A stretch of 64,000 nucleotides of DNA from an uncultured Prolixibacteraceae bacterium (lineage in GTDB: Bacteria; Bacteroidota; Bacteroidia; Bacteroidales; Prolixibacteraceae). A model generated the notes under the pieces. It made no database searches and had not been told where the DNA came from. It worked only from the letters and a program-made list of their open reading frames with translations. Shown piece by piece: positions 1-8,969 of the stretch; the first letter of the stretch is position 1, and each line of letters begins with the position of its first letter. The position numbers and the translations under genes are program-made. The stretch spans positions 1 to 64,000 of the forward strand of contig CAILJH010000062.1 of assembly GCA_903834475.1 (NCBI GenBank), written 5' to 3'.

Positions 1-1
1 G

Positions 2-1141
2 CATGGAATTTTAACTCTGAATCCGGACGGAACCTTTAATTACACGGCATTTCAAGGATATTCCGGAGACGATGCATTCCGCTATGTTGTATATGATGTG
101 AATAATAACGCCAGTAATCCGGCTACTGTGACGATTCATGTGATTTCGGATTTCGATCATGATGGAATTCCTGATGATCTTGATGCTGATGCAGATGGCG
201 ATGGTATCCTGAATGTTGACGAAGTTCTTCCTGGTCAGGATTGGCATACACAAGACAGCGATGGCGACGGACATCCAAATTATCTGGATATTGATTCGGA
301 TAACGACGGAATTGTAGATAATATCGAAGCACAAAGTACACCAGGTTATATTCCGCCTTCAGGCAAAGTAAATAAAGATGGTGTCGATTTGGCCTATGAT
401 CCTGATAACGGAGGAACAAGAATAATACCGGTCGATACTGATGCAACATTAGCTAATCCTGATGGTATTCCGGATTTTCTGGATGCTGATTCAGACAATG
501 ACCATGTTCCTGATTACATTGAGGGAAATGACCTGAATGCTGATGGCAAACCTGATCATGTGCTGACCGGTAAGGATTCTGATGGTGATGGATTGGATGA
601 TGGTTTCGATACTGTTCCAAACATTTGCTCTGCTAAAGGTAATGCAACCGGAAGCAATGCGGCCATGCAGGATTTCGATGGCGATGGAATAAAGGACTGG
701 CGCGATGAAAATGATGATAATGATGAGTATCTCACGCAATTTGAAGATCTGAATATGGACGGTGATTATAGCAACGACGATACTGATTTCGACGGTCATC
801 CGGAATACCTGGATTACGGGCGTGATTGTAACTTGTTTATCCCGGACGCCTTCTCACCGAACGACGATAATATTCACGATTATTTCCAGATCTATTGTAT
901 CGATCACTTCCCGAATGCGAGAATGTATATTTTTGACCAGTTAGGGAATAAATTGTATGAAAAGAACAACTATGGAAACCTCAATGTATGGGGAACCCCT
1001 GAAAATGCCTGGTGGGATGGTCGTACAACAAACCGTTCAGCATCAGTAATTAACGGAAAAGTTACTCCGGGAACTTACTTTTATGTGCTGCAATTAGGAA
1101 ATGGAGAAGTCAAAAAAAGTTTTGTATTTGTTTCGTATTAG
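2..1141 (+). CDS. T9SS type B sorted cell-surface protein, C-terminal part (5' truncated)
   Basis: The open frame runs in from the left edge, so the N-terminus is missing. The first ~38 residues look like the last strands of a cadherin-like/tandem-95 domain (NPDGTFNYTA, GDDAFRY). The middle holds many Asp-rich calcium-binding thrombospondin type 3 motifs (DSDGDGHPN, DIDSDNDGI, DFDGDGIKD). The last ~90 residues, from IPDAFSPNDDNIHDYF to the final KKSFVFVSY, match the gliding-motility-associated C-terminal domain (type B CTD) that directs export through the type IX secretion system. It is therefore a secreted or surface-anchored, probably adhesive protein. A PorP/SprF-family gene follows 251 bp downstream, the usual partner of type B cargo. 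Ligand unknown. Family assignment is strong; function is inference. Confidence 0.9.
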   Translation, partial: HGILTLNPDGTFNYTAFQGYSGDDAFRYVVYDVNNNASNPATVTIHVISDFDHDGIPDDLDADADGDGILNVDEVLPGQDWHTQDSDGDGHPNYLDIDSDNDGIVDNIEAQSTPGYIPPSGKVNKDGVDLAYDPDNGGTRIIPVDTDATLANPDGIPDFLDADSDNDHVPDYIEGNDLNADGKPDHVLTGKDSDGDGLDDGFDTVPNICSAKGNATGSNAAMQDFDGDGIKDWRDENDDNDEYLTQFEDLNMDGDYSNDDTDFDGHPEYLDYGRDCNLFIPDAFSPNDDNIHDYFQIYCIDHFPNARMYIFDQLGNKLYEKNNYGNLNVWGTPENAWWDGRTTNRSASVINGKVTPGTYFYVLQLGNGEVKKSFVFVSY

Positions 1142-1202
1142 TAGCCCCCTTCCCGTTCCCCCAAAAGGGGAAAGCCTGGGGTTGAGTGTTTAAATTGTTT
1201 TT

Positions 1203-1250
1203 AGCTCCGATAGGAGCGTAATATTGGTGGCCCGGAGCGAAGACCCGGGT
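1203..1250. repeat. intergenic palindromic repeat pair (AGCTCC/GGAGC type)
   Basis: The text AGCTCCGATAGGAGCG is followed about 18 bp later by GCCCGGAGCGAAGACCCGGG. Each contains short inverted arms (GCTCC/GGAGC, CCCGG/CCGGG). It does not code and resembles, from memory, short dispersed repeats common in Bacteroidota intergenic regions. Confidence 0.4.
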
Positions 1251-1269
1251 ATGTGAAAAATAAAAGAAA

Positions 1270-1317
1270 CCGTCCGTGACAAGAAGATTAATAAATTTAT
1301 TGTCTTCTTTCGGACGG
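1270..1317. repeat. long near-perfect inverted repeat (hairpin)
   Basis: CCGTCCG at 1270-1276 pairs with CGGACGG at 1311-1317; inside, AGAAGA pairs with TCTTCT and AATAAA with TTTATT, giving a stem of roughly 20 bp. There is no T-run on the plus strand after the stem, so it is not a classic terminator for the upstream gene. It sits 76 bp before the PorP/SprF start and could separate expression of the two genes. Confidence 0.55.
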
Positions 1318-1392
1318 AATGGAGTTAAAGCTATTGATTTAAAAGCATGATTTTCCTGAACAGATCACAAAAATGAGTTTACAAAACAGTTA

Positions 1393-2334
1393 ATGATTCG
1401 AAGATTTCTACATATTGTTTCCCTGGTATTTTTCTTTTTACTCGCAGTGACGCAGGTAAAAGGGCAGGAATTTCCATGGTCTTTGCAGTACATTACCAAT
1501 ATGTACACGATCAATCCTGCTTACGTGGGAATATGGGACCGCGCAGGCTTTGGACTTTCCACCAGAACCAATTGGGTTGGAATTCATGGAGCTCCTTTAA
1601 CTCAGCAATTCTCCTATAACACTCCAATTAAAGATCAGAGGAGCGGTTTTGGTTTGAATGTCCAACGCTTGAATATCGGGTTAGAGAAACGTATTTATCT
1701 TACCGGGGATTATTCTTATCAGATCAGACTCGATATGCATTATTACATGCGGTTTGGGCTTCGTGCCGGGTTTCTAAGTTTCAGCAACAACTTAACAGAT
1801 TATCATCTTTATCCCGATAAAGTGCCCGATCCTGAGTTTCAGAATGACATTAATTTGTATTTCATGACGATTTTTGGCGTCGGTGCAGTCCTTTATAATG
1901 AAGATTATTACATCAGTGTGTCGATACCTCAAATGATTAATAATACCTTTAAAGTAAATCAGAGCCGCTATTCTTCCTTGTCTGAATTCCAAACCATGTA
2001 TTTATCCGGAGGATACGCCTTTAAATTGGTAAGGGATCTGGTTCTCCGACCCAACTTGCTGGTAGTGGCATCTGCCGGAAAGCCTCTTTACTTCGATGCA
2101 GCAGCGTTATTGTACTTTCCCGGGAATTTACAGGCGGGATTGAATTTGCGAAGTAACGGAGCTATGTGTTTATCCGGTCAGTACACGTTCCGGAATAATT
2201 TAAGGATCGGATATGCTGCTGAATATTTTTTACTTCCTGATATTCATAAATACCAGATAGGAACCTATGAGTTTTTTGTAGGTTATGACTTCAATTTGTA
2301 CCGAAGGAAAAACACAAGGAATAATTATTTTTAG
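1393..2334 (+). CDS. PorP/SprF family type IX secretion system membrane protein
   Basis: 313 residues with an N-terminal signal peptide (hydrophobic stretch ~8-20, likely cut after VKGQ). The mature start, SLQYITNMYTINPAYVG, is the hallmark opening of the PorP/SprF family, followed by alternating beta-strands with aromatic girdles typical of an outer-membrane barrel. Family members accompany type B CTD cargo and help it cross or attach at the outer membrane. The gene lies directly after such a cargo gene in the same orientation, so the two probably work as a pair. Not the core PorP gene: no other T9SS machinery genes are adjacent. Confidence 0.88.
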   Translation: MIRRFLHIVSLVFFFLLAVTQVKGQEFPWSLQYITNMYTINPAYVGIWDRAGFGLSTRTNWVGIHGAPLTQQFSYNTPIKDQRSGFGLNVQRLNIGLEKRIYLTGDYSYQIRLDMHYYMRFGLRAGFLSFSNNLTDYHLYPDKVPDPEFQNDINLYFMTIFGVGAVLYNEDYYISVSIPQMINNTFKVNQSRYSSLSEFQTMYLSGGYAFKLVRDLVLRPNLLVVASAGKPLYFDAAALLYFPGNLQAGLNLRSNGAMCLSGQYTFRNNLRIGYAAEYFLLPDIHKYQIGTYEFFVGYDFNLYRRKNTRNNYF

Positions 2335-2340
2335 AGGAGA

Positions 2341-2481
2341 AGCCTCACCCCAGCCCTCTCCAAAGGAGAGGGTTGCAGATTCAGCAGCGGAATGATGATT
2401 GGAAACAGATGATGAGTACAGGAGTAGAATCTCCCTCCTTGGCCGGACACTGAGCTCGTCGAAGTGAGGGGTTAGGGGAGG
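2341..2481. repeat. composite intergenic palindromic repeat
   Basis: Non-coding gap between porP/sprF and recQ. CCCTCTCC (2354-2361), AAA, GGAGAGGG (2365-2372) is a perfect 8-bp hairpin. The left edge AGCCTCACCCC is repeated in inverted form at the right edge (GTGAGGGGTTAGGGGAGGCT). Between them lies CACTGAGCTCGTCGAAGTG, itself partly palindromic. Related text occurs at 16834-16863. It may also end transcription of the two converging genes. Confidence 0.6.
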
Positions 2482-2484
2482 CTG

Positions 2485-4665
2485 CTAATTCCCCAGTTCG
2501 GACAGGAATAGAATCCGCATCAGCCGGATGTCGTTTTCAGTGTATTCATCTTCGCCGAGTGCCTGAAGCGCCATTTCAATACTGTCGTCTTCAGCTTCCC
2601 TGAAATATTCAAAAATCTCTTCCTGATGCTCTTCGTCGAGTATTTCGTCTAAATAATAATCGATATTTATTTTTGTGCCTGAATTGACAATCGTTTCAAT
2701 CTCGGTAATTAGATCTTTCATATCCAAGCCGATCGAATCAGATATATCGTTGAGCGAAAGTTTCCGGTCGATGCTTTGAATAATACCAACTTTAACTTTT
2801 GATTTGTTGGCGACACTTTTCACCACCATGTCCTGAGGGCGATCTATCTCATTTTCATCAACATAGGCTTTGATCAGTTCGATAAAATCTTTACCGTATC
2901 GTTTGGCTTTTCCTTCTCCAACACCCTGAATATATTTCAGTTCATCAATAGTAATCGGATATTGCAAAGCCATATCAGCCAGTGAAGGATCCTGAAAAAT
3001 GACAAATGGAGGGAGATTTAGTTTTTTAGACATTTTCTTCCGCAGATCTTTCAACATGCTAAACAGTTCCGGGTCGCCGGCTCCGCTGGCCTGCGCTGCA
3101 GCTGCATTAGCTTCTTCTTCTATCGCGTCATAGTTATGATTGCGAACAAGCAGAAAATCAAATGGGTTTTCCAGAAAATCATACCCTTTCTTAGTCATCT
3201 TCAAAAGGCCGTAATTCTCAATGTCTTTGCTGATAAAGCCGGCAATCATACTTTGCCTGAAAACTGCATTCCAGAATTTTTCACCATGATCGTTGCCCGA
3301 ACCAAAAGCTTCGAGTTCGTTGTGGCGGAATGACTTTACCGCAGCCGACAATCTTCCGGTCAGAATATCCGACATATGTTCGGCTTTGTATTTCTCCTTG
3401 ACTTCAATAATCGACTGAAGTGCACGGCAAATTTCATCCTTGGCTTCAATCTGTTCTTTTGGATTGATGCAATTGTCACAATTTCCGCAAGGTTCTTCCA
3501 ACTTCTCACCAAAATAATTCAGCAAAATAATTCGGCGGCATATGGCCGATTCGGCATAAGAGGCGGTATCGAGCAGCAACTGCCTTCCGATTTCCTGTTC
3601 GGCAACCGGCTTGCCCTGCATAAATTTTTCCAGTTTTTGAATATCCTTGACCGAATAAAGCGTAATGCATTTCCCTTCACCGCCATCGCGACCGGCACGA
3701 CCGGTTTCCTGATAATAGCCTTCCAGACTTTTCGGAATGTCGTAATGGATTACAAACCTGACATCCGGTTTATCGATGCCCATCCCGAAGGCAATGGTTG
3801 CAACGATAACATCCACGTCTTCCATCAGGAATTTATCCTGATTTCCTGAACGGGTAGCAGAATCCATTCCGGCGTGATAGGGTAGGGCCTTGATATTATT
3901 TACCACCAGTGCCTCGGCCAGCTCTTCAACTTTTTTCCGGCTTAAGCAATAGATGATGCCTGACTTTCCTTCGTTTTCCTTGATAAACTTGATGATCTGA
4001 GATTCGGGTTTCGATTTGGGCAATACCTCGTAATACAGATTAGGTCGGTTAAACGATGCTTTGAAGACGTTGGCTTCCAACATTCCAAGTGTTTTCTGGA
4101 TGTCGTGCTGAACTTTAGCCGTTGCTGTTGCGGTGAGCGCAATTAGTGGCGCGTCACCAATTTCAGAAATTATCGGTTTAATGCGCCGGTATTCAGGCCT
4201 GAAATCGTGACCCCATTCTGAAATACAATGGGCTTCATCAACGGCATAAAACGATATTTTGACATTCTTTAAAAAATCAATATTATCTTCTTTGGTTAAA
4301 CTTTCCGGAGCTACGTAGAGCAGTTTTGTTTTGCCGCTCATCACATCATCGCGTACATTTTGGGCGGCAGCCTTGGTGAGCGATGAATTTAAAAAATGAG
4401 CAATGCCGTCTTCAGTGCCAAAACTTCGGATAGAATCAACCTGATTCTTCATCAAAGCAATTAACGGAGAAATGATGATAGCAGTTCCATCCATAATTAG
4501 TGCAGGTAGCTGATAGCACAAAGATTTTCCTCCTCCCGTGGGCATCAATACAAAGGTGTCTTTGCCGTTCAACACACTTTTAATTACATCTTCCTGTTGG
4601 CCTTTAAAACGATCAAATCCAAAATGTTTCTGAAGATGTTCAGTTAATACATATTCTATTCCCAT
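2485..4665 (-). CDS. recQ: ATP-dependent DNA helicase RecQ
   Basis: 726 residues. Superfamily 2 helicase core: Walker A GGGKS at 44-48, DEAH box at 143-146, arginine-finger motif VI (QETGRAGRDG). The RecQ-C-terminal zinc site is visible as CRR...CGNCDNC around residues 370-395, followed by a winged helix. An HRDC domain lies near 545-615 (LPPFVIFQDPSL). The last ~110 residues form an acidic extension beginning with a helix-turn-helix-like segment; such long C-termini are usual in Bacteroidota RecQ. The enzyme unwinds DNA 3'-5' in recombination and fork repair. Monocistronic, divergent from tatC. Confidence 0.95.
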   Translation of the reverse strand: MGIEYVLTEHLQKHFGFDRFKGQQEDVIKSVLNGKDTFVLMPTGGGKSLCYQLPALIMDGTAIIISPLIALMKNQVDSIRSFGTEDGIAHFLNSSLTKAAAQNVRDDVMSGKTKLLYVAPESLTKEDNIDFLKNVKISFYAVDEAHCISEWGHDFRPEYRRIKPIISEIGDAPLIALTATATAKVQHDIQKTLGMLEANVFKASFNRPNLYYEVLPKSKPESQIIKFIKENEGKSGIIYCLSRKKVEELAEALVVNNIKALPYHAGMDSATRSGNQDKFLMEDVDVIVATIAFGMGIDKPDVRFVIHYDIPKSLEGYYQETGRAGRDGGEGKCITLYSVKDIQKLEKFMQGKPVAEQEIGRQLLLDTASYAESAICRRIILLNYFGEKLEEPCGNCDNCINPKEQIEAKDEICRALQSIIEVKEKYKAEHMSDILTGRLSAAVKSFRHNELEAFGSGNDHGEKFWNAVFRQSMIAGFISKDIENYGLLKMTKKGYDFLENPFDFLLVRNHNYDAIEEEANAAAAQASGAGDPELFSMLKDLRKKMSKKLNLPPFVIFQDPSLADMALQYPITIDELKYIQGVGEGKAKRYGKDFIELIKAYVDENEIDRPQDMVVKSVANKSKVKVGIIQSIDRKLSLNDISDSIGLDMKDLITEIETIVNSGTKINIDYYLDEILDEEHQEEIFEYFREAEDDSIEMALQALGEDEYTENDIRLMRILFLSELGN

Positions 4666-4835
4666 ATAAAAGACCAGTTAACAAATCGAAAAAATAAAAC
4701 TATTAATTGTATAAGTATCCCGAAGGTATATAAAATATCGATCAAAAAACATTCCTTCCGATTGAATTTAAATACTTTTGGCTGGCTTTAAGTAAATTTA
4801 AGATATCGACTTTTATGAGAAGAAGGAATATACCT

Positions 4836-4843
4836 TATATTTG
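4836..4843 (+). promoter_or_regulatory. candidate tatC promoter (TATATTTG)
   Basis: Matches the Bacteroidota -7 consensus TAnnTTTG, 40 bp before the tatC start. The -33 element is weak (TTTT at 4811-4814). A second match, TACTTTTG, sits at 4773-4780. Confidence 0.4.
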
Positions 4844-4883
4844 AGCAAAAATTTTAAGCATCAGAACCAATCAATCCTGAATT

Positions 4884-5750
4884 ATGGCTGAAGAAACCAG
4901 CAGAGAAGAAGAACCTACCAAGAAGAGCAAGAAGACTGTAGAAGAAAAGGCAGAAATGTCGTTTCTTGATCATCTGGAAACCCTGAGATGGCATATTATT
5001 AAATCGATCCTGGCCATTTGTATTTTTGGTACAGTTGCCTATATTTATAGTGATTTCATATGGAATACCATCATTTTTGCACCCAATAGTCACGATTTCT
5101 GGACCAGCCAGATGTTAATTAAACTTGGCGACCTTTTCGGGTATAAGTCGGCTGGGTTGATGAGTAAGCCTCTTAGTTTAATCAATTTCGATTTGTCGGG
5201 TCAGTTTATGGTGGATGTCTGGACAGCTATTATAGCTGGTTTTATCATTGCTTTTCCATACGTAATGTATCAATTCTGGAGCTTTATCAGACCTGCCTTG
5301 TACGAAAATGAACGTAAACATGCATCCGGGGCGGTAGCTATTATGTCGGGTCTTTTTTTTATTGGAGTTTTATTTGGTTACTATTTAATTGTGCCTTTTT
5401 CTTTGGATTGGCTCGCCGGGTACAGCATAAGTTCACAAGTGAGCAATCAAATCAACATTCTTTCATACATCAGCTCCGTTACATCAATTGTGATAGCTGG
5501 TGGAATTGCTTTTGAATTACCGGTATTGGTGTATTTTCTGAGTAGAATTGGAGTACTGACTCCTAAATTTTTAAGAAAATACAGAAGACATTCGTACGTT
5601 ATTCTGTTGATTATAGCTGCAATCATTACTCCTCCCGATGTACTCAGCCAGATGATTGTGACCATACCACTGGTCATACTGTTTGAAGTGAGCATATTTA
5701 TTTCGGCGCATGTTGATAAAGCAAATAAACGCAAACTGGATGAAATTTAA
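4884..5750 (+). CDS. tatC: Sec-independent protein translocase subunit TatC
   Basis: 288 residues. A charged cytoplasmic N-terminus (about 30 residues of Glu/Lys) precedes the TatC signature [15 protein letters not shown] and six predicted membrane helices; the conserved periplasmic-loop and helix text [17 protein letters not shown] is intact. TatC recognises twin-arginine signal peptides of folded exported proteins at the inner membrane. No tatA is nearby, so its partner must be elsewhere. lptB follows after 23 bp and is probably co-transcribed. Confidence 0.95.
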   Translation: MAEETSREEEPTKKSKKTVEEKAEMSFLDHLETLRWHIIKSILAICIFGTVAYIYSDFIWNTIIFAPNSHDFWTSQMLIKLGDLFGYKSAGLMSKPLSLINFDLSGQFMVDVWTAIIAGFIIAFPYVMYQFWSFIRPALYENERKHASGAVAIMSGLFFIGVLFGYYLIVPFSLDWLAGYSISSQVSNQINILSYISSVTSIVIAGGIAFELPVLVYFLSRIGVLTPKFLRKYRRHSYVILLIIAAIITPPDVLSQMIVTIPLVILFEVSIFISAHVDKANKRKLDEI

Positions 5751-5773
5751 CAATCCGGTTTAATTTTTCCAAA

Positions 5774-6496
5774 ATGAAGCTGAGAGCAGAAAACATTGTT
5801 AAGAAGTACCGGAAACGCACTGTCGTCAAAGGAGTTTCATTCGAAGTAAACCAAGGTGAAATTGTTGGACTCTTGGGGCCGAATGGCGCCGGAAAAACGA
5901 CTTCGTTTTATATGATTGTTGGTTTGATAAAACCTTTGTCCGGCAGAATTTTTATTGACGAGGAAGAAATCACGAATCAACCTGTTTACAAAAGAGCTCA
6001 GAAAGGCATAGGTTACCTTTCGCAGGAAGCTTCTGTTTTCAGGCAAATGAGTGTTGAAGACAACATCCTGTCGGTTCTTGAGATGACCAAACTCCCCAAA
6101 GCTTTTCAGCTTCAGAAGGTGGAATCATTGCTCAATGAATTTGGTTTGCAACACATTCGCAAAAGCAAAGGATACCAACTTTCAGGAGGTGAGCGCCGGC
6201 GCACTGAAATTGCCCGTGCACTGGCCATTGATCCGAAATTTATCCTTTTGGACGAACCATTTGCCGGCGTTGACCCCATTGCGGTCGAAGATATTCAACA
6301 CATTATAAAAACCCTGCGTGATAAAAATATCGGGGTATTAATTACTGACCACAATGTTCATGAGACGCTCACCATTACTGATCGGTCGTATCTTTTGTAC
6401 GAAGGTTCCATTATGAAAGCCGGAACTGCAGAAGAATTGGCATCAGATGAGGAAGTTCGTCGAGTATATCTGGGGCAGAATTTCGAGCTGAGATAA
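5774..6496 (+). CDS. lptB: LPS export ABC transporter ATP-binding protein LptB
   Basis: 240 residues, the usual LptB length. Walker A GPNGAGKT at 35-42, signature LSGGE at 136-140, Walker B FILLDEP at 156-162, and the switch His in DHNVHETL. The [11 protein letters not shown]-loop region is characteristic of LptB. It powers extraction of LPS from the inner membrane together with LptF/LptG; an LptG-like permease is encoded at 43315-44391 in this window. Probably in one transcript with tatC. Confidence 0.94.
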   Translation: MKLRAENIVKKYRKRTVVKGVSFEVNQGEIVGLLGPNGAGKTTSFYMIVGLIKPLSGRIFIDEEEITNQPVYKRAQKGIGYLSQEASVFRQMSVEDNILSVLEMTKLPKAFQLQKVESLLNEFGLQHIRKSKGYQLSGGERRRTEIARALAIDPKFILLDEPFAGVDPIAVEDIQHIIKTLRDKNIGVLITDHNVHETLTITDRSYLLYEGSIMKAGTAEELASDEEVRRVYLGQNFELR

Positions 6497-6543
6497 TATG
6501 TTTCCTGCCAGAAGAAACAATTCGAAAAGATTTGATTGTCGTA

Positions 6544-6574
6544 TTGTGGGTGTAAAATAAATCACATACATTTG
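6544..6574 (+). promoter_or_regulatory. tRNA-Leu promoter
   Basis: TTG at 6544-6546, 20-bp spacer, TACATTTG at 6567-6574: a full match to the Bacteroidota housekeeping promoter, ending 11 bp before the tRNA. Confidence 0.65.
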
Positions 6575-6585
6575 CACCGCATTTA

Positions 6586-6667
6586 GCGGGCGTGGCGGAA
6601 TTGGTAGACGTGCCAGACTTAGGATCTGGTGCCTTACGGCGTGGGGGTTCGAGTCCCTTCGCCCGCA
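6586..6667 (+). tRNA. tRNA-Leu (anticodon UAG)
   Basis: Acceptor arms GCGGGCG (6586-6592) and CGCCCGC (6660-6666) pair perfectly. The anticodon stem CCAGA/TCTGG encloses CTTAGGA with anticodon TAG at 6620-6622, and a long class II variable arm plus T-arm GGGGGTTCGAGTCCC follow. The discriminator is A (6667). The 3' CCA is not encoded (ACA follows), so it must be added after transcription. Reads CUA and probably other CUN leucine codons. Confidence 0.97.
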
Positions 6668-6676
6668 CAGCAAAAT

Positions 6677-6720
6677 AACCGCCTTGTTTTACCTGTTAAA
6701 AGGATAAGCAAGCGGTTTTT
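6677..6720 (+). terminator. terminator after tRNA-Leu
   Basis: AACCGC-C-TTG pairs with CAAGCGGTT (6709-6717) with one bulge, running into TTTTT. Confidence 0.6.
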
Positions 6721-6807
6721 ATTAATTTTAAGCATTCGGTTTTAGATTTATAATATTTCAAATCATCTTCTTCCGGGCTCATTCCCAATAACTTTAAGAA
6801 TAGAATT

Positions 6808-8163
6808 ATGAATATTTCCAGAGAAAACATCGACAGTCTGAATGCAATCCTGACTGTTTCGATTGAGCAAAATGATTATGAGGCAAAAGTAACCGAGGTT
6901 CTCAAGAACTATCGCAAAAAAGCAAATATGCCGGGTTTTCGACCTGGGATGGTGCCTGCCGGCCTGATCAAAAAAATGTATGGGAAAACTGCTCTGGCTG
7001 AAGAAGTTAACAAGATTTTATCCAATAGCCTGAATGACTATATTCACGCTGAAAATTTGAATATACTGGGAGAACCACTTCCAAACGAAGAAAAACAACC
7101 TAAAATCGATTGGGATACTCAAACCGATTACAGCTTTGTTTATGATATCGGAATAGCACCCGAAATAAATGTTGTGCTCAACGAGCAGACAACGATGCCT
7201 TATTACAGCATTCTGGCCAGTGATGAAATGGTAAGCAAGCAATTGGATGCATACGCCGGCCGATTGGGCACCAATGAAGTTGTTGAAACAGTTGAAGATA
7301 AAGATACCGTTCGTGGAAACTTCGTTCAATTGGATGAAGAAGGAAATGAACTCGAAGGTGGAATTAAAACTGAAAAAGTTGTTATTGCTGTCGACCTGAT
7401 GAAAGATGAGGAAGTTAAATCTTCATTTATTGGTAAAATGGCTGGCGATGTGTTGGTTTTTGATCCGGTTAAAACCTATGACAATAAACACGAAGTTGGT
7501 CACATGCTGAATATTTCGCACGAAGAAGCTGAAAATCTTTCAGGAAATTTCAGTTTCAGCATCATTGAAGTGCTCCGTTTCCAAAAAGCAGAATTGAATC
7601 AGGATTTATTCAATCAGATATATGGCGAAGAATCTGGAATTTCAAGCGAAGAAGAGTTTAAAGCCAGGATTGCAACAGAATTGGAAGAAAACTTTGTGTA
7701 TTCAAGCGATTATAAATTTTCTCTTGACAGCCATGATGCATTGGTGAAAGAAATTCAGTTTGACTTGCCTGAGGCTTTCCTGAAACGTTGGATAAAAGTA
7801 ACCAATGAAAAAATGACAGACGAACAGATTGAATCTGATTTTGACTCTTTTATGCTCGATCTGAAATGGCAGTTAATAAAGGATAGAATTGTAAAAGACA
7901 ATGAACTGAAGATTACAGAAGAAGATGTTCGTGCATTGGCCAAAGAAACAGCAATGGCTCAGTTCCGGCAATATGGTCTGAACAATGTATCGGATGAGCA
8001 TTTGGAAAATTATGCCAACCACATGCTGAAAAACGAAGATGAACGCCGCAAACTGGTTACCAGGAAACAAGAGGAAGTCATTGTTGCAGCGATCAAAAGT
8101 AAAGTGATGCTCGACGTGAAGGAAATAACTTACGATGAGTTTAACAAAATGCTTGAAAAATAA
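6808..8163 (+). CDS. tig: trigger factor (ribosome-associated peptidyl-prolyl isomerase chaperone)
   Basis: 451 residues. The N-terminal ribosome-binding domain shows the signature region KKANMPGFRPGMVPAGLIKKMYG (residues ~36-58; FRxGxxP-type loop). The middle FKBP-like domain (~150-240) is divergent, as in most Bacteroidota, and the C-terminal helical chaperone domain is Glu/Lys rich. Trigger factor binds nascent chains at the ribosome exit. It precedes clpP and clpX, the classic tig-clpP-clpX order, but a strong hairpin separates it from clpP. Confidence 0.93.
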   Translation: MNISRENIDSLNAILTVSIEQNDYEAKVTEVLKNYRKKANMPGFRPGMVPAGLIKKMYGKTALAEEVNKILSNSLNDYIHAENLNILGEPLPNEEKQPKIDWDTQTDYSFVYDIGIAPEINVVLNEQTTMPYYSILASDEMVSKQLDAYAGRLGTNEVVETVEDKDTVRGNFVQLDEEGNELEGGIKTEKVVIAVDLMKDEEVKSSFIGKMAGDVLVFDPVKTYDNKHEVGHMLNISHEEAENLSGNFSFSIIEVLRFQKAELNQDLFNQIYGEESGISSEEEFKARIATELEENFVYSSDYKFSLDSHDALVKEIQFDLPEAFLKRWIKVTNEKMTDEQIESDFDSFMLDLKWQLIKDRIVKDNELKITEEDVRALAKETAMAQFRQYGLNNVSDEHLENYANHMLKNEDERRKLVTRKQEEVIVAAIKSKVMLDVKEITYDEFNKMLEK

Positions 8164-8196
8164 TTGACTCTCAATACAGCCAATAGCATATTTTCT

Positions 8197-8204
8197 TAAC
8201 TTTG
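8197..8204 (+). promoter_or_regulatory. candidate clpP promoter element (TAACTTTG)
   Basis: TAnnTTTG match 75 bp before clpP. It lies inside the left arm of the tig/clpP hairpin (8198-8259), so promoter and terminator overlap; no clear -33 TTG is seen. Confidence 0.35.
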
Positions 8205-8259
8205 TGAAAATCTGAGTCTGCCAATTGAAAGGCAAGTCCGATTTTCACAAAGTTTTTTT
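8198..8259 (+). terminator. tig terminator with perfect 15-bp stem
   Basis: AACTTTGTGAAAATC (8198-8212) is perfectly complementary to GATTTTCACAAAGTT (8240-8254), followed by a T-run to 8259. An inner GCC/GGC stem lies in the loop. Typical intrinsic terminator or attenuator between tig and clpP. Confidence 0.8.
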
Positions 8260-8278
8260 ATAAAAGGAGACACACAAT

Positions 8279-8953
8279 ATGAACGACGGAAGAGAATTTA
8301 ATAAATATGCTTCGAAGCATTTGGGAATCAGCAGCTTGAATCTGAATCGTTTTGATTCAATTTTCACCAACAGTCTGACTCCTTATATTATTGAGGAACG
8401 CCAGTTGAACGTGGCTTCCATGGATGTATTTTCAAGATTGATGATGGACCGGATTATATTTCTGGGAACGCCAATCGATGACTACATTGCCAATATTGTT
8501 CAGGCACAATTGCTGTTTCTCGAATCGGCTGATCCTAAGAAAGATATCCAGATTTATTTCAATACACCTGGCGGTTCAGTTCATGCTGGTCTGGGAATTT
8601 ACGATACCATGCAATATATTTCATCCGATATTGCCACCATCTGTACCGGAATGGCTGCTTCAATGGGTGCAGTTTTACTTACTGCAGGCGCCAAAGGCAA
8701 ACGCTCGGCTTTGCAGCATTCACGGGTTATGATCCACCAGCCTATGGGAGGTGCTCAGGGGCAGGCTTCAGACATCGAAATCACTGCACGTGAGATCATG
8801 AAACTGAAGAAAGAATTGTACGACATTATCGCCAATCACAGCGGAAAAACATACAAACAGGTTGAAAAAGATGCTGACCGTGATTACTGGATGACTTCAA
8901 CCGAAGCAAAAGAATACGGAATGATCGACGAAGTTCTGATCAGACATAAATAA
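8279..8953 (+). CDS. clpP: ATP-dependent Clp protease proteolytic subunit
   Basis: 224 residues. Catalytic triad visible as Ser128 in GMAASMG, His153 in MIHQPMGG and Asp202 in DADRDYWM. The N-terminal ~40 residues before the core are longer than in E. coli ClpP, as in related Bacteroidota. Start chosen for the AAGGAGA purine stretch 9 nt upstream. ClpP forms the double-heptamer chamber used by ClpX, whose gene follows after 16 bp, so both are almost certainly one operon. Confidence 0.97.
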   Translation: MNDGREFNKYASKHLGISSLNLNRFDSIFTNSLTPYIIEERQLNVASMDVFSRLMMDRIIFLGTPIDDYIANIVQAQLLFLESADPKKDIQIYFNTPGGSVHAGLGIYDTMQYISSDIATICTGMAASMGAVLLTAGAKGKRSALQHSRVMIHQPMGGAQGQASDIEITAREIMKLKKELYDIIANHSGKTYKQVEKDADRDYWMTSTEAKEYGMIDEVLIRHK

Positions 8954-8969
8954 AATACACACCTTGAAG

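Noticed and set aside
3376-3849. 157-codon plus-strand ORF inside recQ
   Set aside because: Antisense to conserved helicase motifs; no start signal or family.
6411-6673. Minus-strand ORFs across lptB end and the tRNA
   Set aside because: They run through the tRNA-Leu gene and have no family features.
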